Of a DNA stretch of 64,000 nt, positions 20,869 through 32,307 are shown one piece after another; position 1 is the stretch's first letter; each line of letters begins with the position of its first letter. This stretch comes from Endotrypanum monterogeii (taxonomy: Eukaryota > Euglenozoa > Kinetoplastea > Trypanosomatida > Trypanosomatidae), in contig CM007347.1 in assembly GCA_000333855.2 (NCBI GenBank), positions 62,001-126,000 of the forward strand, written 5' to 3'. The translations under genes were made by a program, and so were the position numbers. Under the pieces are notes generated by a model. The model saw only the letters and a program-made list of their open reading frames with translations, had not been told where the DNA came from and made no database searches.

Positions 20869-23034
20869 ATGGAATCACACCTCCGAAAAGGTCGCGCTGC
20901 CGTCTCACCTGGACCTCCTCCGCGACAGGGTCAAACGACACAGTCATCGAGCCGTGGGACGTATCATGTGGCCCCCCTGGACGGTGCCCTCGTCACAGTA
21001 GCGGCTCCGAAGTCTGACGTTCAGACTCAGAGAGTATCTCTTGTCTTGCCCCCCGACCCCCCTGCTCCCAAGAAGCTCCTGTCGAGCCAAGCTGCTCAAC
21101 GATGGGCGAAAATGTGGCCCGCCACGGCGTCATCGCGTCAGCGTCGTCGCCAGGCTGCGCTCGAGTCGAAGGCTCCGCTCGCTTTGCAACTGGAGGCGTT
21201 CATCCGCCGAGAGCATCAGCAATACCTGCGTGAGCACCCTTCGTGCTCTCGAGCGGATTGTCTGCACATCTTTCGGGAGGTGTTCAACACGTTTGCAAGT
21301 CATTTTTCTGAGTACAGGGGAATTCTCGCTCTCATCCGTGATGAGTACGACGCGGCTTTGAACGAGATGTCAGAGAAAGTGAAGCAGATGCAAGTAGATT
21401 ACCTCGAGAGTCAGACCGATCGGGAACTCCATGCGATGGAACTTATTCAACTGAAGGAGTCAATGAATTCAACGATTAGCAACCAAAAGGCACAGCTCAG
21501 TGCTGCGCAGGAGCTTGTGCATACCATGCGGGATCAAGTGACCGCAGCTGAACATGCAAACGCTCTCCTGAATCTAGAGATGGAGTCGAAGCGCAAGACA
21601 TACATCGAAGCGCAGCAGCAAGTCAAGTTGCTGTCGCGTGTGATTATTGAGGAGAGTGCCCGCACAGCCGCTGTGCTGGAGGAAAGGCACAAAATGGAGA
21701 AGGAGTGCCGAATCCAGGATGCTCGCATCAAAGTATTGAAGGAGCAAGTAGAGGAGCTGGAGGGCTATCTGAGACTGCAAACGTACGCGCAAATAGAAGG
21801 CCACCTGCTCTCGTCCGCCACTCATGGGCTACCGGCTGGTTTGCATGGTTTTTTATTGCAGGGAAAATCCCTTCAAGAAGGCGATGACGCGGCTTCTGGA
21901 GGCTATCCAAAACATTTTGTCACGCAGTTGCTGGCGCGAATTGATGCCCTGGAAATGAAGCTAACTCAGGTTGAGGGTAAGGATAAATCTATGAACGCAT
22001 CAGCACCTCCTTTGTGCAATTCCGCGCATTCCGCAACCTCTCAGTCAAATACCACCACTCACAAACCTTGCGCGAAAGCTTCCATATCCATGAGCAACTC
22101 CGCAGATTCTACTTTTAGGGTTATACGGGGCTGGCTGCAGCAAGAGGGTGTTGGCGACGCAGAGGTGGAGCCGGCAGACGTCATTGTTCCACCGGGTCGC
22201 ATCACTTCAGAGGTCATGGGTTTCCTTTCTGCCACCGAGCCTGTCAAGCACCGTCACCTCTCCCTACAGGTCACTCTCCATCTGTTGGAGTTGATGTGGA
22301 AGGCGCGGGAGCAAAAGCTAGACTCTTCGCGGATTCAAATGTTTTTTCTCGAGTGGCTCCAAACACGGGCAGGCGATCCTTTGGAGGCCAAGACACTCGG
22401 CGTCAACATATTAGACACGTGCCAGCACAACATACACCACCCTGATTGCCGGGCTCTACTCGCCGTGCTGAAGGGATATCTACCAGAAGAAATGGTGCAC
22501 ATGTGTAGGAGTCGCCTCGCGCAGCTTCGCCGCTCCATTGAGTCATCTGCAGCTACACTTGATGGAAAAATGCCATTCGATGCTTTTTTTTCAGAGGTGC
22601 GCGCTGTTTGCCCGGAGAAATCGTTGGCCAACATGCTTCATCTGCGCTTCACTGTATTCCACAGGAGTACGCAGGAGGGAGTTGTAGACATTGCTCAGGT
22701 GCTTTCAGACGATGCTTACTTCATAACTCTGTTCAAGCTCCAGTGGGTGCAAGAAGTAGATGCCTTCACACTGCGCGTGGTTGAAGGTATCCGCGAGGAG
22801 GGTGATTCAAAACACAACTGTGTTTTCATCTCGAAGGCAACCGGCGTATTACAGCGGCTCGATACGTCATTGGGTGGGGAGGTGTTCAAATACGTTGCCC
22901 TCGCATCTCAGAAGCCTGTCGTTGATATTTTAAGCGCCGAAAATGATACAGTGCCACTGGAGGAGATGCTGTTCCGCTTTCGTACATCTGTACTTCTTTT
23001 TCGACGGAGCCCTGATGATTTTTTCAGTGAGTGA
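20869..23034 (+). CDS. TSNAXIP1 N-terminal domain coiled-coil protein (likely flagellar)
   Basis: A 721-residue protein from the first in-frame ATG. After a disordered ~95-residue leader, residues ~100-169 match the translin-associated factor X-interacting protein 1 N-terminal domain: LEAFIRREHQQYL, then IFREVFNTFASHFSEYRGILALIRDEYDAAL, compared with the human pattern IYREVFDxFIxDFKTYKPLLxxIKNEYE. Residues ~165-305 form a long coiled coil. The C-terminal third (from ~420) is globular and helical. TSNAXIP1-family proteins are found in species with motile cilia, so an axonemal or flagellar location is likely here, which is inference. The kinetoplastid family member has no name I can recall. Confidence 0.8.
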   Translation: MESHLRKGRAAVSPGPPPRQGQTTQSSSRGTYHVAPLDGALVTVAAPKSDVQTQRVSLVLPPDPPAPKKLLSSQAAQRWAKMWPATASSRQRRRQAALESKAPLALQLEAFIRREHQQYLREHPSCSRADCLHIFREVFNTFASHFSEYRGILALIRDEYDAALNEMSEKVKQMQVDYLESQTDRELHAMELIQLKESMNSTISNQKAQLSAAQELVHTMRDQVTAAEHANALLNLEMESKRKTYIEAQQQVKLLSRVIIEESARTAAVLEERHKMEKECRIQDARIKVLKEQVEELEGYLRLQTYAQIEGHLLSSATHGLPAGLHGFLLQGKSLQEGDDAASGGYPKHFVTQLLARIDALEMKLTQVEGKDKSMNASAPPLCNSAHSATSQSNTTTHKPCAKASISMSNSADSTFRVIRGWLQQEGVGDAEVEPADVIVPPGRITSEVMGFLSATEPVKHRHLSLQVTLHLLELMWKAREQKLDSSRIQMFFLEWLQTRAGDPLEAKTLGVNILDTCQHNIHHPDCRALLAVLKGYLPEEMVHMCRSRLAQLRRSIESSAATLDGKMPFDAFFSEVRAVCPEKSLANMLHLRFTVFHRSTQEGVVDIAQVLSDDAYFITLFKLQWVQEVDAFTLRVVEGIREEGDSKHNCVFISKATGVLQRLDTSLGGEVFKYVALASQKPVVDILSAENDTVPLEEMLFRFRTSVLLFRRSPDDFFSE

Positions 23035-23971
23035 GCTTTCTTACACAGGTACTCAGTGCACTTGTATTATCTATCTCCCGTGCATATCCACACAGATCAC
23101 TGATGCATTTGTTTTAGAACCGGTTCGCTTCACTCTTGGTAGCTGATGGCTGCGCAAGTATGTTGGTTGGCGCTACATGTATATTACCGGGTTTGGTCCC
23201 CGCTGCTGTCGCGCTTCATCTTTTCTTGTAAAATATATATTTCCTGTTACACACTGAATGGGATTTCTGTCGGTCTCATAATTTGTTTTTCGATGCCTTT
23301 TCGTTGCATGCTTGCGTTACGCCTTGTTTTTATGGATACACACACACATAAGCATGCACACTCGAGGCTTGCAAATCTCATCGATGCGATTCCGATGACC
23401 CCGATTGTGCGAGAAAGTCAAGTGTAGCCACAAGAGGTTAATCCCCTAGCGTTATGCGTAACGGTCTCGTTTTCATTTGTGGGCTTTGTTCTTCTCTCGT
23501 CGTCTCTACCTCTGTCACGAGACCGTTCCCCTTCTCTGTTTGCTACAAAGTGTACTGGTTAGTGGATCTTTAGTACAGACGCCATGGGTCCCAATTGCAG
23601 CTTCTGTGGCTGGTCTCATTGGCTGCTGCTGGGAAGGCGCCAGCAGCGGCGGCGGGGGGGGCATTCTCCCTCTGTAATTTATGAGCTTACCCCTTTTCGC
23701 ATACGTCTTGTTCATCACCCACTTCCCCAGCGCTACTTTGTCCTTGATCTCCCCATTTTTCGTTGAAACGGTACCACTGTCACGTTGCTGTCGTGTGAGC
23801 AGTGACACGGGTGTCGTCTCGGTTTCATAGCGTTTGCACTCGCTAGAAAGCCCGCTCGTATACCCATAGAGTGAAAAGTGCTGTCGAGGAGGAGGTTCAC
23901 AATCACATCACAAGACCAAACAAAAAAATTGCCGAGGCAGACGCTTGTCCGTGGTTTTATTCCAGTAAAGA
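23035..23971. other. Intergenic region
   Basis: No credible gene. It contains a G-run near 23655 and scattered T-rich tracts. A weak pyrimidine tract with AG at 23964-23965 lies immediately before the next start codon. Confidence 0.6.
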
Positions 23972-25249
23972 ATGCAGTGGGCATCGCACGGTATGCGACG
24001 GTCTGCTGCCTTGGCGCTTGGATTGCCGAATTTCATCTGCAGGAGTGCGGTGCTTTCATCGTCGTTTCGCGTGGCCTCATCAAAAGCGTCAGTCGCACCG
24101 TGCCCTGGGTGTTCGTCCTCCGCGCGCTGCTCTTCAGGAAAGACAACACTGCGAGCACCAGACGCTAATCTGCAAAGAGTCCTCCGGAGTCTCCTCATAG
24201 AACGTCTGTGCAGTCCCACACAGCCTCTCCCGACAAAAAACTTGTACGACGAACTGGCAAAGCGCTCGCGTCTCGTGGAGGAGTTTCACTTCTCGAAGAC
24301 GTCGCGTCGCAGGACCCGCCAGCGAATAGCGCTTCAGTTTCTGCGTCGTTACAATGTTCTTCTGCACGGCCTCCTCTTTTATTCGGAGGGCACGCGGACA
24401 TGGAATACAACGACGGAGTTTCACCGCCTTTCAATGTTGGGAGAGTCTGTGCTACTCACCGAGGTGCGCACCCGTCTGCTGAAGCTTTTCCCTTCCATGC
24501 CGTATGCGGCGTATGTCAATAGTTTGCCTCACATGGTTGGCGAAGAGGCGCTGGCAGCCGCCTTCGATCGCTACGAGATGCAGACGATTGTGGGTATTCG
24601 GCCCTCAGGCAGACGCAGCGGTGTGCCACTCACTCAAAGGCAGAAAAGTTACATGTTCTGTGCAGTGATAGCAGAGATGTACTGGTTCACAGCTCGGACG
24701 AAGCCGACTGACTTAACTCACAATAACGCGCTTTTCCCTCCATCTGACGTGCTCATCTTGCATGTTTTGTGTACCCACCTCCTCGAGAGCATACCCGCAG
24801 AGCTCATCTATGATGTTTTGGAGCCAATCGTGGCAGACATCAAACGTGTTTGGGTGAACGCGCCGATGTCGTTACCGTCACAGTTGCGTCTTATTCCCCG
24901 TACTGTCGGTGCCCTTTCCCTCGATGCTGTTTCTACTGCGTCTTCCCCCACTGCTGCAGCAGACGCTTACAAGTCGCCTCTGGAAAAGCACAGAGAGGCG
25001 CAGCGCCAACAGCACGCACTCACGACGGAGCCGGACACCACCTCTGTGAAGTCTTTCATGCGACCGTCGTGCAACTACCGAATATTTGACGGACCCCGGT
25101 ATCAGGTGTTTACCTCGAATAATCTCGCTGCTCCGCTGAAGCTTTCACAGGAGAGGAGCATTCCGCCCCCGTCGCCGGTTCGCACTTTTGGTGGCGACGC
25201 AGGATGCGCAAGTCGCGCGATAGAGCTCGCCAAGATGGCGGAGCAGTAG
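23972..25249 (+). CDS. RNase III-like mitochondrial protein (mL44-like or editing-complex type)
   Basis: A 425-residue protein from ATG at 23972. The Ser/Arg/Ala-rich N-terminus (to about residue 55) looks like a mitochondrial presequence. The middle (about residues 150-300) resembles the helical RNase III domain: HRLSMLGESVLLTEVRTRLLKLFP stands where active enzymes have (N)ERLEFLGDAVLxxxVxxxLxxxFP, followed by a further helical stretch with FCAVIAEMYWFTA where the second signature (DxFEAxIGAxY) would be. The catalytic Glu and Asp positions are changed (E to H/R region, D to E), so nuclease activity is doubtful. Candidates are the mitoribosomal large-subunit protein mL44 or a noncatalytic RNase III-related RNA-editing factor. 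The family call is moderate and the exact identity is not settled. The C-terminal ~90 residues are low in structure. Confidence 0.6.
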   Translation: MQWASHGMRRSAALALGLPNFICRSAVLSSSFRVASSKASVAPCPGCSSSARCSSGKTTLRAPDANLQRVLRSLLIERLCSPTQPLPTKNLYDELAKRSRLVEEFHFSKTSRRRTRQRIALQFLRRYNVLLHGLLFYSEGTRTWNTTTEFHRLSMLGESVLLTEVRTRLLKLFPSMPYAAYVNSLPHMVGEEALAAAFDRYEMQTIVGIRPSGRRSGVPLTQRQKSYMFCAVIAEMYWFTARTKPTDLTHNNALFPPSDVLILHVLCTHLLESIPAELIYDVLEPIVADIKRVWVNAPMSLPSQLRLIPRTVGALSLDAVSTASSPTAAADAYKSPLEKHREAQRQQHALTTEPDTTSVKSFMRPSCNYRIFDGPRYQVFTSNNLAAPLKLSQERSIPPPSPVRTFGGDAGCASRAIELAKMAEQ

Positions 25250-28200
25250 TGACCTCTGCAGTTCGACGAGGAGGACTGTGGTACTCACTGGGCTTTACCG
25301 AGGGTAAAAGAATGTTGGCTGTTGTGTGTTTCATGGGTGCTGCAATATGATACTAAGGTGAAGGGAAAGCGAGAAAAAGTACATCGGTTTTTGATCCGGG
25401 GCTCCCCCCCCTCTCCCTTCTGGTTTTACCTTCTCCCTGTTAGTCGTGTGCATGTGTTGGGTCAGGTGGCTGGTGGGCTATTGCGGAAGCGGTGTAGTCG
25501 TGAGGGAGGTGCTACAATACAGCGACGTCTACGCGTGCGACTAGGCGAATCGTCCAAGCAGATGAACGATAGCGTTTGTGTAGAAAAAAAAAGCGCAGAG
25601 GCGAAGCTGGTTACACATGTTCAGCCAGCTCTATCAAGTGAAGTGGTCTACATGTGTGCCCCTCCGAGCGATGTCCTCAAACTTCAGCTCACGCTTCCTT
25701 TTTCCATCCCCTTTGTCCCAAGCCGCTTTGGGATTCCATTTTTTCTCTCTACTCCTCCCGTCACATATTTTGGCATATCTTCGTTGCCGTTAGCCAGACC
25801 CTTTCTCTCCCCTCTTTTCTCCCTCCTCTTCTCCCTCCTGCGCCAAATCTACCTCACTTCCGTTGAATAGACCGCCCATCAATCTCAGTCGTGCTCGCCT
25901 CCACATCATATCAGGTGTGCGCTCCCTCACTATCCCTGTTCCTGTCTAAAACCACCCTAGCTGCGGGTGCATTACATCTCTATTCGATGGCTGCTCATGC
26001 GTCACCGTCAAGACAGCGGTGACGGTTCCTTTGGCAGGGTCAACGCCTGTGACGATGAAGCACCCTTTCTTTTGGCCCTCCCTTCTGCCTCAGTTCCCTC
26101 CCCTCCTAACTCCCTCGTCGTCATCTCTACACCGTCCGTGAGCTTCAGTAGCCGCTGTCAACGAACAAAGGAGAAGATGAGGCAGAACATTTTATTGAAG
26201 TGCCATGGAAAGAGAACTCCCTGCTCCCCCCCCTGCTCGAGGTGGGATCTCTGATGGTCGCTGAGAGTTTCTGCCAGACGCGGGAAGCAGCGTCGAGTAC
26301 AAACTACCTTACGGAGTCGCAAGAAGAGACGCTTTGCTACGAAGGAGACGTCGCCATCTGAACTATGTCTCCCATATGTACTGCTCGGAGGCAGCGACGC
26401 GAGGGGTGGAGGAGTCCAGAGTGCCCAGACCGAGGGCACCGGGGAAAAAAAAATAGATGCATCAGCATCCTCTTTATTCGAACCAACGCTGAGGATGCAC
26501 ACGCGGCTTATTCATTAAATATTTGTCTATCATGGGCTCTAACATGAAGAAGGAGCGTTTGCCTTTCGGCTGAGCTTCCAAAGGATTTCGGGGGTAGGGT
26601 CTGATATGCTCAGGCTGCTGGCGGGGGTAATGGGTGAACACCCATGCCTTATAAATGAACCACTGAACTCAGAGTTCGTTCAACCTCGCAAATGTACTAG
26701 TGAAAGCCACCTGCAGATATACCCACACACAATCCATTTCATTTAATTCTTGTGTAAAGGGTGGGCGGTCTCGTCGTCGAATGCCATGAAACAGAAATGA
26801 CGGACCAAAGGAATCCTCTGCTCGCTGTCATCGGGAAAAACGACGCGATCCCACTTGCTGCGCATCCGCCGCGCCTTCCAATCTTCTTCCCACCACCAAG
26901 AGGTGAAGAGAAGGGGGCGGCGGCGCAGCCTACTCCTTTTGCAAACGAAAGGTGTCAGTCGATGCAGAGAAGAGCATGCATTAATCGAATTTGCCATCGA
27001 TCTGGCGAAAGGGAAATACGACGACGAAACATGAAACATATTGAGCGATGTTCATCCATGCAACTACTGCCATTCTTGAAGTCCTTCTTTGTTCTATCCC
27101 TTCAGGGCTGGGGAGTGAGCTGAGCTGATCGATCAACAGGGGGTGTGCTTTCATGATTGTACCACTTGATGAGAGAGGGGAGAGGAAAAGAAGATGTGAC
27201 TGTGCGCAAAACATCATTACGACAAACTCTCCAACATTGTTTCAGGAGACGCCGGCTCTCTTTCTCATCGTTTCGTTTCGTGTTTGTGTGTATTTGTGTG
27301 GTGCAAAGGTGTATTTACATGTCGATGGACTCTCTGCGCTTTTTTTTTTTCCCCATCAAGGGTCACCTTTGAGGTCCTGCTCTTTATTCTGTACTCAAAC
27401 ATCACATGAAAATGCATCCTCACACGACGTTCGTTAGCTTTCCAAGGTCCTTTGACCAAACAAGTCAAATGACCGAGCTGAGTTGCGATCATACATGGTG
27501 GGTAGCTGTGGGTGGGCGATGAGAAAATTTTAGGTGAGATACGAAAGCCGAACGAATGTGTGGTCCAGTGCTTCTCCCGAGTGCACCAACAGAGGCATGG
27601 TCGTGCAGCACCTGAATACACTCCCCGAGTTGTAACTCTGCGCGCAGTGGACATGAAGAAATACACACTTCCGAATGACGATGTTCGGCGATATACATGC
27701 GACTGGGGGCCAAGTGCGCCTTTCTTCTTTGCGATCTTTCTTCCGATTTCTCCTCGTCTTTCTGGGTGCCGGAAAGGATTGGCAATTAACGCTCTCCTTC
27801 CACTCTTGCCTCATACGGAAAACGCTGAGAGATATAATCCGTATTTGCCCCCCCCTCAGTTCCCATCCCCTTGTGTCTATATACACACCTAAGCACCTGC
27901 CATCACTGGAACGGGGTCAGAAAATACACACAAACACACAAACGTGCCTATAAGTGCACATTTTAAACTCTCTTTCCATCTTTGTGCTTTGCAGCTTTTC
28001 CTTGTATGTGAGCATTGGATCGACGCATTCTGGAGAACTCGACTGGCAGCGACGCTCTTTCTTGGGCGCACAGCCGCTATACATATACATATATTCCTTC
28101 CTTTATAGAGTCTCATTTGTTTTTCTTTCATTTTTCCTGCTCGTTTTAAAAAAAAAAAATTATAACTCTCTTTTCACCTGTGCCCAATCCGCAACGCCGA

Positions 28201-28396
28201 GGTGGACAGTTACACACGGCTGCGCGGTCTTCTGGATATCAACTATTTCAGCACACGTAGCATCTTGTTTTCTTTTCCGTCGCTTCTCGGATTCGCTTGA
28301 CAGGCGCATTCACATTTCGGCTTGCTCGACAGCGCACCACCGCACAGTCCACACGCACGTCACACTCACAACACACAAAACACACACGGCGCCGCG
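25250..28396. other. Long intergenic region (3.1 kb) without a recognised gene
   Basis: Unusually long for the array. It holds repeated C/T-rich tracts (about 25730-25860, 26060-26130, 27720-27860), homopolymer A near 28148, and a CA-rich 5' leader before the next gene. Open frames (for example 25322-25870 and 27512-27892) translate into C/T-tract low-complexity sequence and are rejected. It is probably one long 3' UTR plus spacer. Confidence 0.55.
28266..28303 (+). promoter_or_regulatory. Trans-splice tract and acceptor for the two-RRM gene
   Basis: A T/C-rich stretch at 28266-28299 is followed by CAG (AG at 28302-28303), giving a 5' leader of about 93 nt, rich in CA, before the ATG at 28397. 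Confidence 0.5.
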
Positions 28397-29872
28397 ATGA
28401 ACGGCAAGCCTAAGAATGCGTGGGAGGACATATCCGTCTGCGAATCCGTTTCCAGTATCTGCAGCTCTGCTTCAACAGCTGAGGATACAGCTGGCAACGA
28501 CGTCTCTTCGTTCCTGTTTGAGGACTGCCGAGATGACACCTTCTCCACAAAGTTGCGCTGCAAGCACTGGCTGTCGGTGGGCCACTTGAGCTTCACCACT
28601 ACTGACGCGGACCTCAAGTCTCTCTTTTACCCCTACGGCGCCGACGAGGCCTTCACAGTGTGGGAAGGGGCAACCATGATAGGCTTTGTCGGGTTCGACT
28701 CCCCTGAGACGGCGGAGCTTGCGGAACAGAAAATGCACGCTTTTATTCCCCGGAGGCAGTCGCAGGCGCTTGCGGTACGCGCGATCTCACTGGAGACGGT
28801 GTCGCACGCCCTTTCCAAGATGCCCAAGACGCTATTGTCGGCTCTGTACAGCGAATGCGCCACACAGGGGATTAGTGCTATGATAAGGCGCAGCAAGTCT
28901 CCAGTGGCTATAGCTGGGGATGTGGCGGTGGAGGTGACTCGCGCATCCGCGCCCATTATCAGGCGCATTGTGACGGCCCTGTCAGACCTTTCGCCGCGGT
29001 GGTCTGGCCTCGCTTTCTTCAAAGAGGAGCTGCAAAAGTTGCTGCTGCGCTTTCTCCTGGAAGCGAGTGAGCATAATGGTGCTCAGGCCATCAACTGCGG
29101 CCTGGTTGCTGGTAGCCTCTTTCAGATGGGCATGATCACCGACGATCCATACTGTGTGGCAACGCAGCTGCTGCAGAAGAGTGAGCGCAGACTCGCCCAG
29201 CTCGAAGGCATTTGTGCCCTGGCTCACACCTGTGCGTTGCTCCCGGAGTTTCATATTTCGAGGGCTTCCTTTTGGGCTCAAGTGGCAGACATCGCCACGA
29301 AGGTGAAGGACTCTGAAACGAGCCAATCTCTGCTCAGTCATCTCCGCCGCTTTACCAAGACAACCTCACATGCTGCAGCTGTGCCCATCGTGTCGCAGTT
29401 GTCATGCGCACCGTCTTCCCCATCGTTTTCGACGGCGCTGAATCCGCCGGTGAGCGTAGTGAGGCATGAGGTGGCTCCTAGACGTTTGCCTGCGCTGCGC
29501 CCGCGCCAGGATGAGATGAAGCGCCGAACCATTTACGTCTCTCATTTGCCAGGCCTCTTACCACAGTGCATGCTCCATGCACTCCTCACCTCTGCGGGTG
29601 ATGTGAACAAGGTGCGCATTTGTGCTGGAGCCAGCCATGCTACACTATTCGCATTTGTTGAGATGCGAACAGTAGAGGGGGCGCAGCGAGCGATGTGCAT
29701 GAATGGTCTTCAGTTGATGGGGCTCACGATCCGTGTGCAGATGGCGCGGAGCCCAGTGCAGGATGTCCTCAAAGAGGACGCCCGGTTCGACCCGTACGGG
29801 GATGTGGTTCAACCCTGCCTCTTCGGCGTGTCTCAGGTCCCGCTCTCCAAGTCGCTAAGTCCCGTTTTCTAA
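28397..29872 (+). CDS. RNA-binding protein with two RRM domains
   Basis: A 491-residue protein. The open frame extends upstream to a TTG, but the first ATG is at 28397. The N-terminus is acidic and Ser-rich. A first RRM-like domain lies at about residues 54-125 (LSVGHLSFTTTDADLKSLFYPYG...GFVGFDSPETAELAEQKM), with weak RNP motifs. A helical middle region (~150-320) has no recognised family. A clearer RRM lies at about 376-450 (RNP2 IYVSHLPG; RNP1 FAFVEMRT at the expected spacing). Trypanosomatids depend heavily on RRM proteins to set mRNA stability and translation because transcription is polycistronic, so a post-transcriptional regulator is likely. The specific RBP name is not recognised. Confidence 0.85.
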   Translation: MNGKPKNAWEDISVCESVSSICSSASTAEDTAGNDVSSFLFEDCRDDTFSTKLRCKHWLSVGHLSFTTTDADLKSLFYPYGADEAFTVWEGATMIGFVGFDSPETAELAEQKMHAFIPRRQSQALAVRAISLETVSHALSKMPKTLLSALYSECATQGISAMIRRSKSPVAIAGDVAVEVTRASAPIIRRIVTALSDLSPRWSGLAFFKEELQKLLLRFLLEASEHNGAQAINCGLVAGSLFQMGMITDDPYCVATQLLQKSERRLAQLEGICALAHTCALLPEFHISRASFWAQVADIATKVKDSETSQSLLSHLRRFTKTTSHAAAVPIVSQLSCAPSSPSFSTALNPPVSVVRHEVAPRRLPALRPRQDEMKRRTIYVSHLPGLLPQCMLHALLTSAGDVNKVRICAGASHATLFAFVEMRTVEGAQRAMCMNGLQLMGLTIRVQMARSPVQDVLKEDARFDPYGDVVQPCLFGVSQVPLSKSLSPVF

Positions 29873-32307
29873 ATTATCGTGAGTGGCGTCCATGTCTGGG
29901 CAGAGGAAAGTCCTTGCCGAGGACTCACTCACTCACTCACTCCAAACGGATTAGGGGGAATTTCACATTCGCACCGCAACTTTCACGCGTGCCAACGACG
30001 CGCGCACTTAGATTAGTGTTTACACGGGCTACTGCTCGTGCTTCCCAGCACCGCCTACTATATACATTCCACGACGTCAAAGGTCTCGCATTTTCTAGGA
30101 TGTAAGGCCTGAATCTACTGCCTGTGGAATTTATCGTATGGAGGGTGTCCTTCAGAGGAATGCGATAACGGAAGGGAGGGAAGAAATATGTAGTGCCTTC
30201 GATTGGAGGGGCTGCAACGCTTGGTGTTGTTAGTGTGGATGAGGGGTGCCCTGCCGTGGTTGCTCTCTAGCGGCGTCTTGTGTACAACTATTGCATTTAC
30301 TTGTTTATACATTTATTTTTCCAAGCAAGTCGATCATACTGTGTGTGTCGACGTCTCGCTTTTTTTTTTGTTTTGCTTTTACATCTTCACCGTCAACCCC
30401 TTACGATTTCTTGACATCTACCCGCACAGGCGCACACAGGTGAGAGGGTACATAAAGAAAACCAGCGATACATACATTAATAAGTCTTTGCGTGAAAAGG
30501 GTGATTGGTGCTGATTTTCAGAGGTGGATGGCTAAGACTCGTGCGATGGTGTGCGTGAGCACCTTCATTTTTTATGTTTTCTAGCCGCCGCTCCGGTTGA
30601 TCATTTTGCAGCATCTCTTGTTATTATGCGCACACGACTCGTATCCCTCTAACGCGTTCAACACGAAGGCACTACTGTTGCACGTCAAGGCTGACGGCAT
30701 GCTGCACTTTCCGCGGACGCATGTCTTGCATGCCATCTTCTCTCTCTGGCCTGCTTACATTTTCCTTCGTGTGATTTCGTTTTTGTCCCTCCCTTTCCGC
30801 CCTCTTCGGGTTGCGCACGAAACCACGGGCACACCTCAAATGACGATATTTTTCTGTGTTTGTCTTTGTTTCTCCCCAGAGCAGCTCATTTTTTGTCTTG
30901 TTTCATAGAACTTTTTTTTTTTCTGTATCACTGCATGTGTGTGCGTGTCTCTCCCTCGTTTCTTTTCCTTGGCACTTCGCACCTTCAGATTTTTTTCTCT
31001 CAGACGCAGCCGTCGAGTCTAGGCCCGATGATTTCTTTTTTTTACGTTTCGTTGTCGAGTTTGGGTGTGCGCTTAAATCTGAACTCGAAGTCTTTACTGA
31101 GGTTCCTCATAGATAGTCTCCTCCCTATTTCGCCTCTTCCTATCACACGGACATGCGTGCGCGTGTAGCTCGAATGTATGGGCGAAAGAGGGAGAAGTGG
31201 GCGCATAGTCGTGGAAAGAGGGGGGCCTTGCTTCACAATTTCTTCTCCTCCCGCTACCAACTTGAGCATGGCCAAAGGCCATGTACTTTTCACTTTTTAT
31301 TTCACCAGATTTGTTCTCTCACGACATTCCCAACAAAAAAAGGGGGGGAGATGCGAGTGCTACATAAAGAGAAAGGCGCTTCACCCTCTATTTTGTTTTT
31401 CAGATTTGTATAGATTTTTTCACCTTTTTTCCCCTCTTGCTCCTTCCCCCTTTTATTTTGCTTTCTCCCTTTCGCCCCACCTTCTTAAAATCCGCATCTG
31501 ACACCGATCTTGCAAATTCTTCACCACCGCCTTTTCCGTTCCCCGTTCTCTGTCTCTCTTTCTCGCTGGTGTTCTCAAATACACTTGAATGGTGAAAAAT
31601 AGGAGTGCGTCGTCTCAGTACTCTCTTTTTCTTCTTCCTCCACCGCAAATTCGTTTTTTTTTTTGCCCGGGGTATGCCTTATTCCTTTGCGTAAGTGTGC
31701 GCATCTTGTACACACGGCGTTGTCAGGATTGAGGGAGAGGAACGAGAGAAAAAAGGGAAGGAGGCAGGGATTTTTTTTCTACATCACTAATATTCATATA
31801 TATATGTATTCATATGATTTTTTTCTTTATCTTCATCTCGCGCGTTGTTTGCACTATCAACTCTTCACTTCAATTCTTTTGTGACCGGCCACACGGCGTT
31901 TTGTGAGTTTTCAGGACCCGTCCCCATTTCTGTTACTGTGCTGGATATGCGCGCGATCATTAATAGCCCCCTCCCTTTTTTCTCTACCCTCCTCTCCCCT
32001 CCGCCACCGCCTCCCTCCCTCTACAGTGTTTCTTGTCCATGTCTGGTTAGTCTTCATGCATTCGTGTTGTTCCTTTTATCGTGCTCCCACGCTACCTTTC
32101 GTTTCGACGATGGCAACTGCGGCTGATAGAGCCCACGCGGAGGTTGCAAAGGAGGAGGGAAGAGAAGACTCAGCCCCACAGTTTTAAGCTTCACCAGTTT
32201 GTCCTGCAACACCTGGTTACCATCATCTGTGGCCTTGAAGAAAGGGAATACCGCATTGCAGAGTGTCGCGGGCGGGGAGGGGGCGGGAACCTTCCCCACC
32301 GCTGAGA

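Noticed and set aside
25322..25870. 182-residue open frame downstream of the RNase III-like gene
   Set aside because: Its second half is translated C/T tract (Leu/Pro/Ser/Phe simple sequence). No domain and no ATG context supported by a splice tract.
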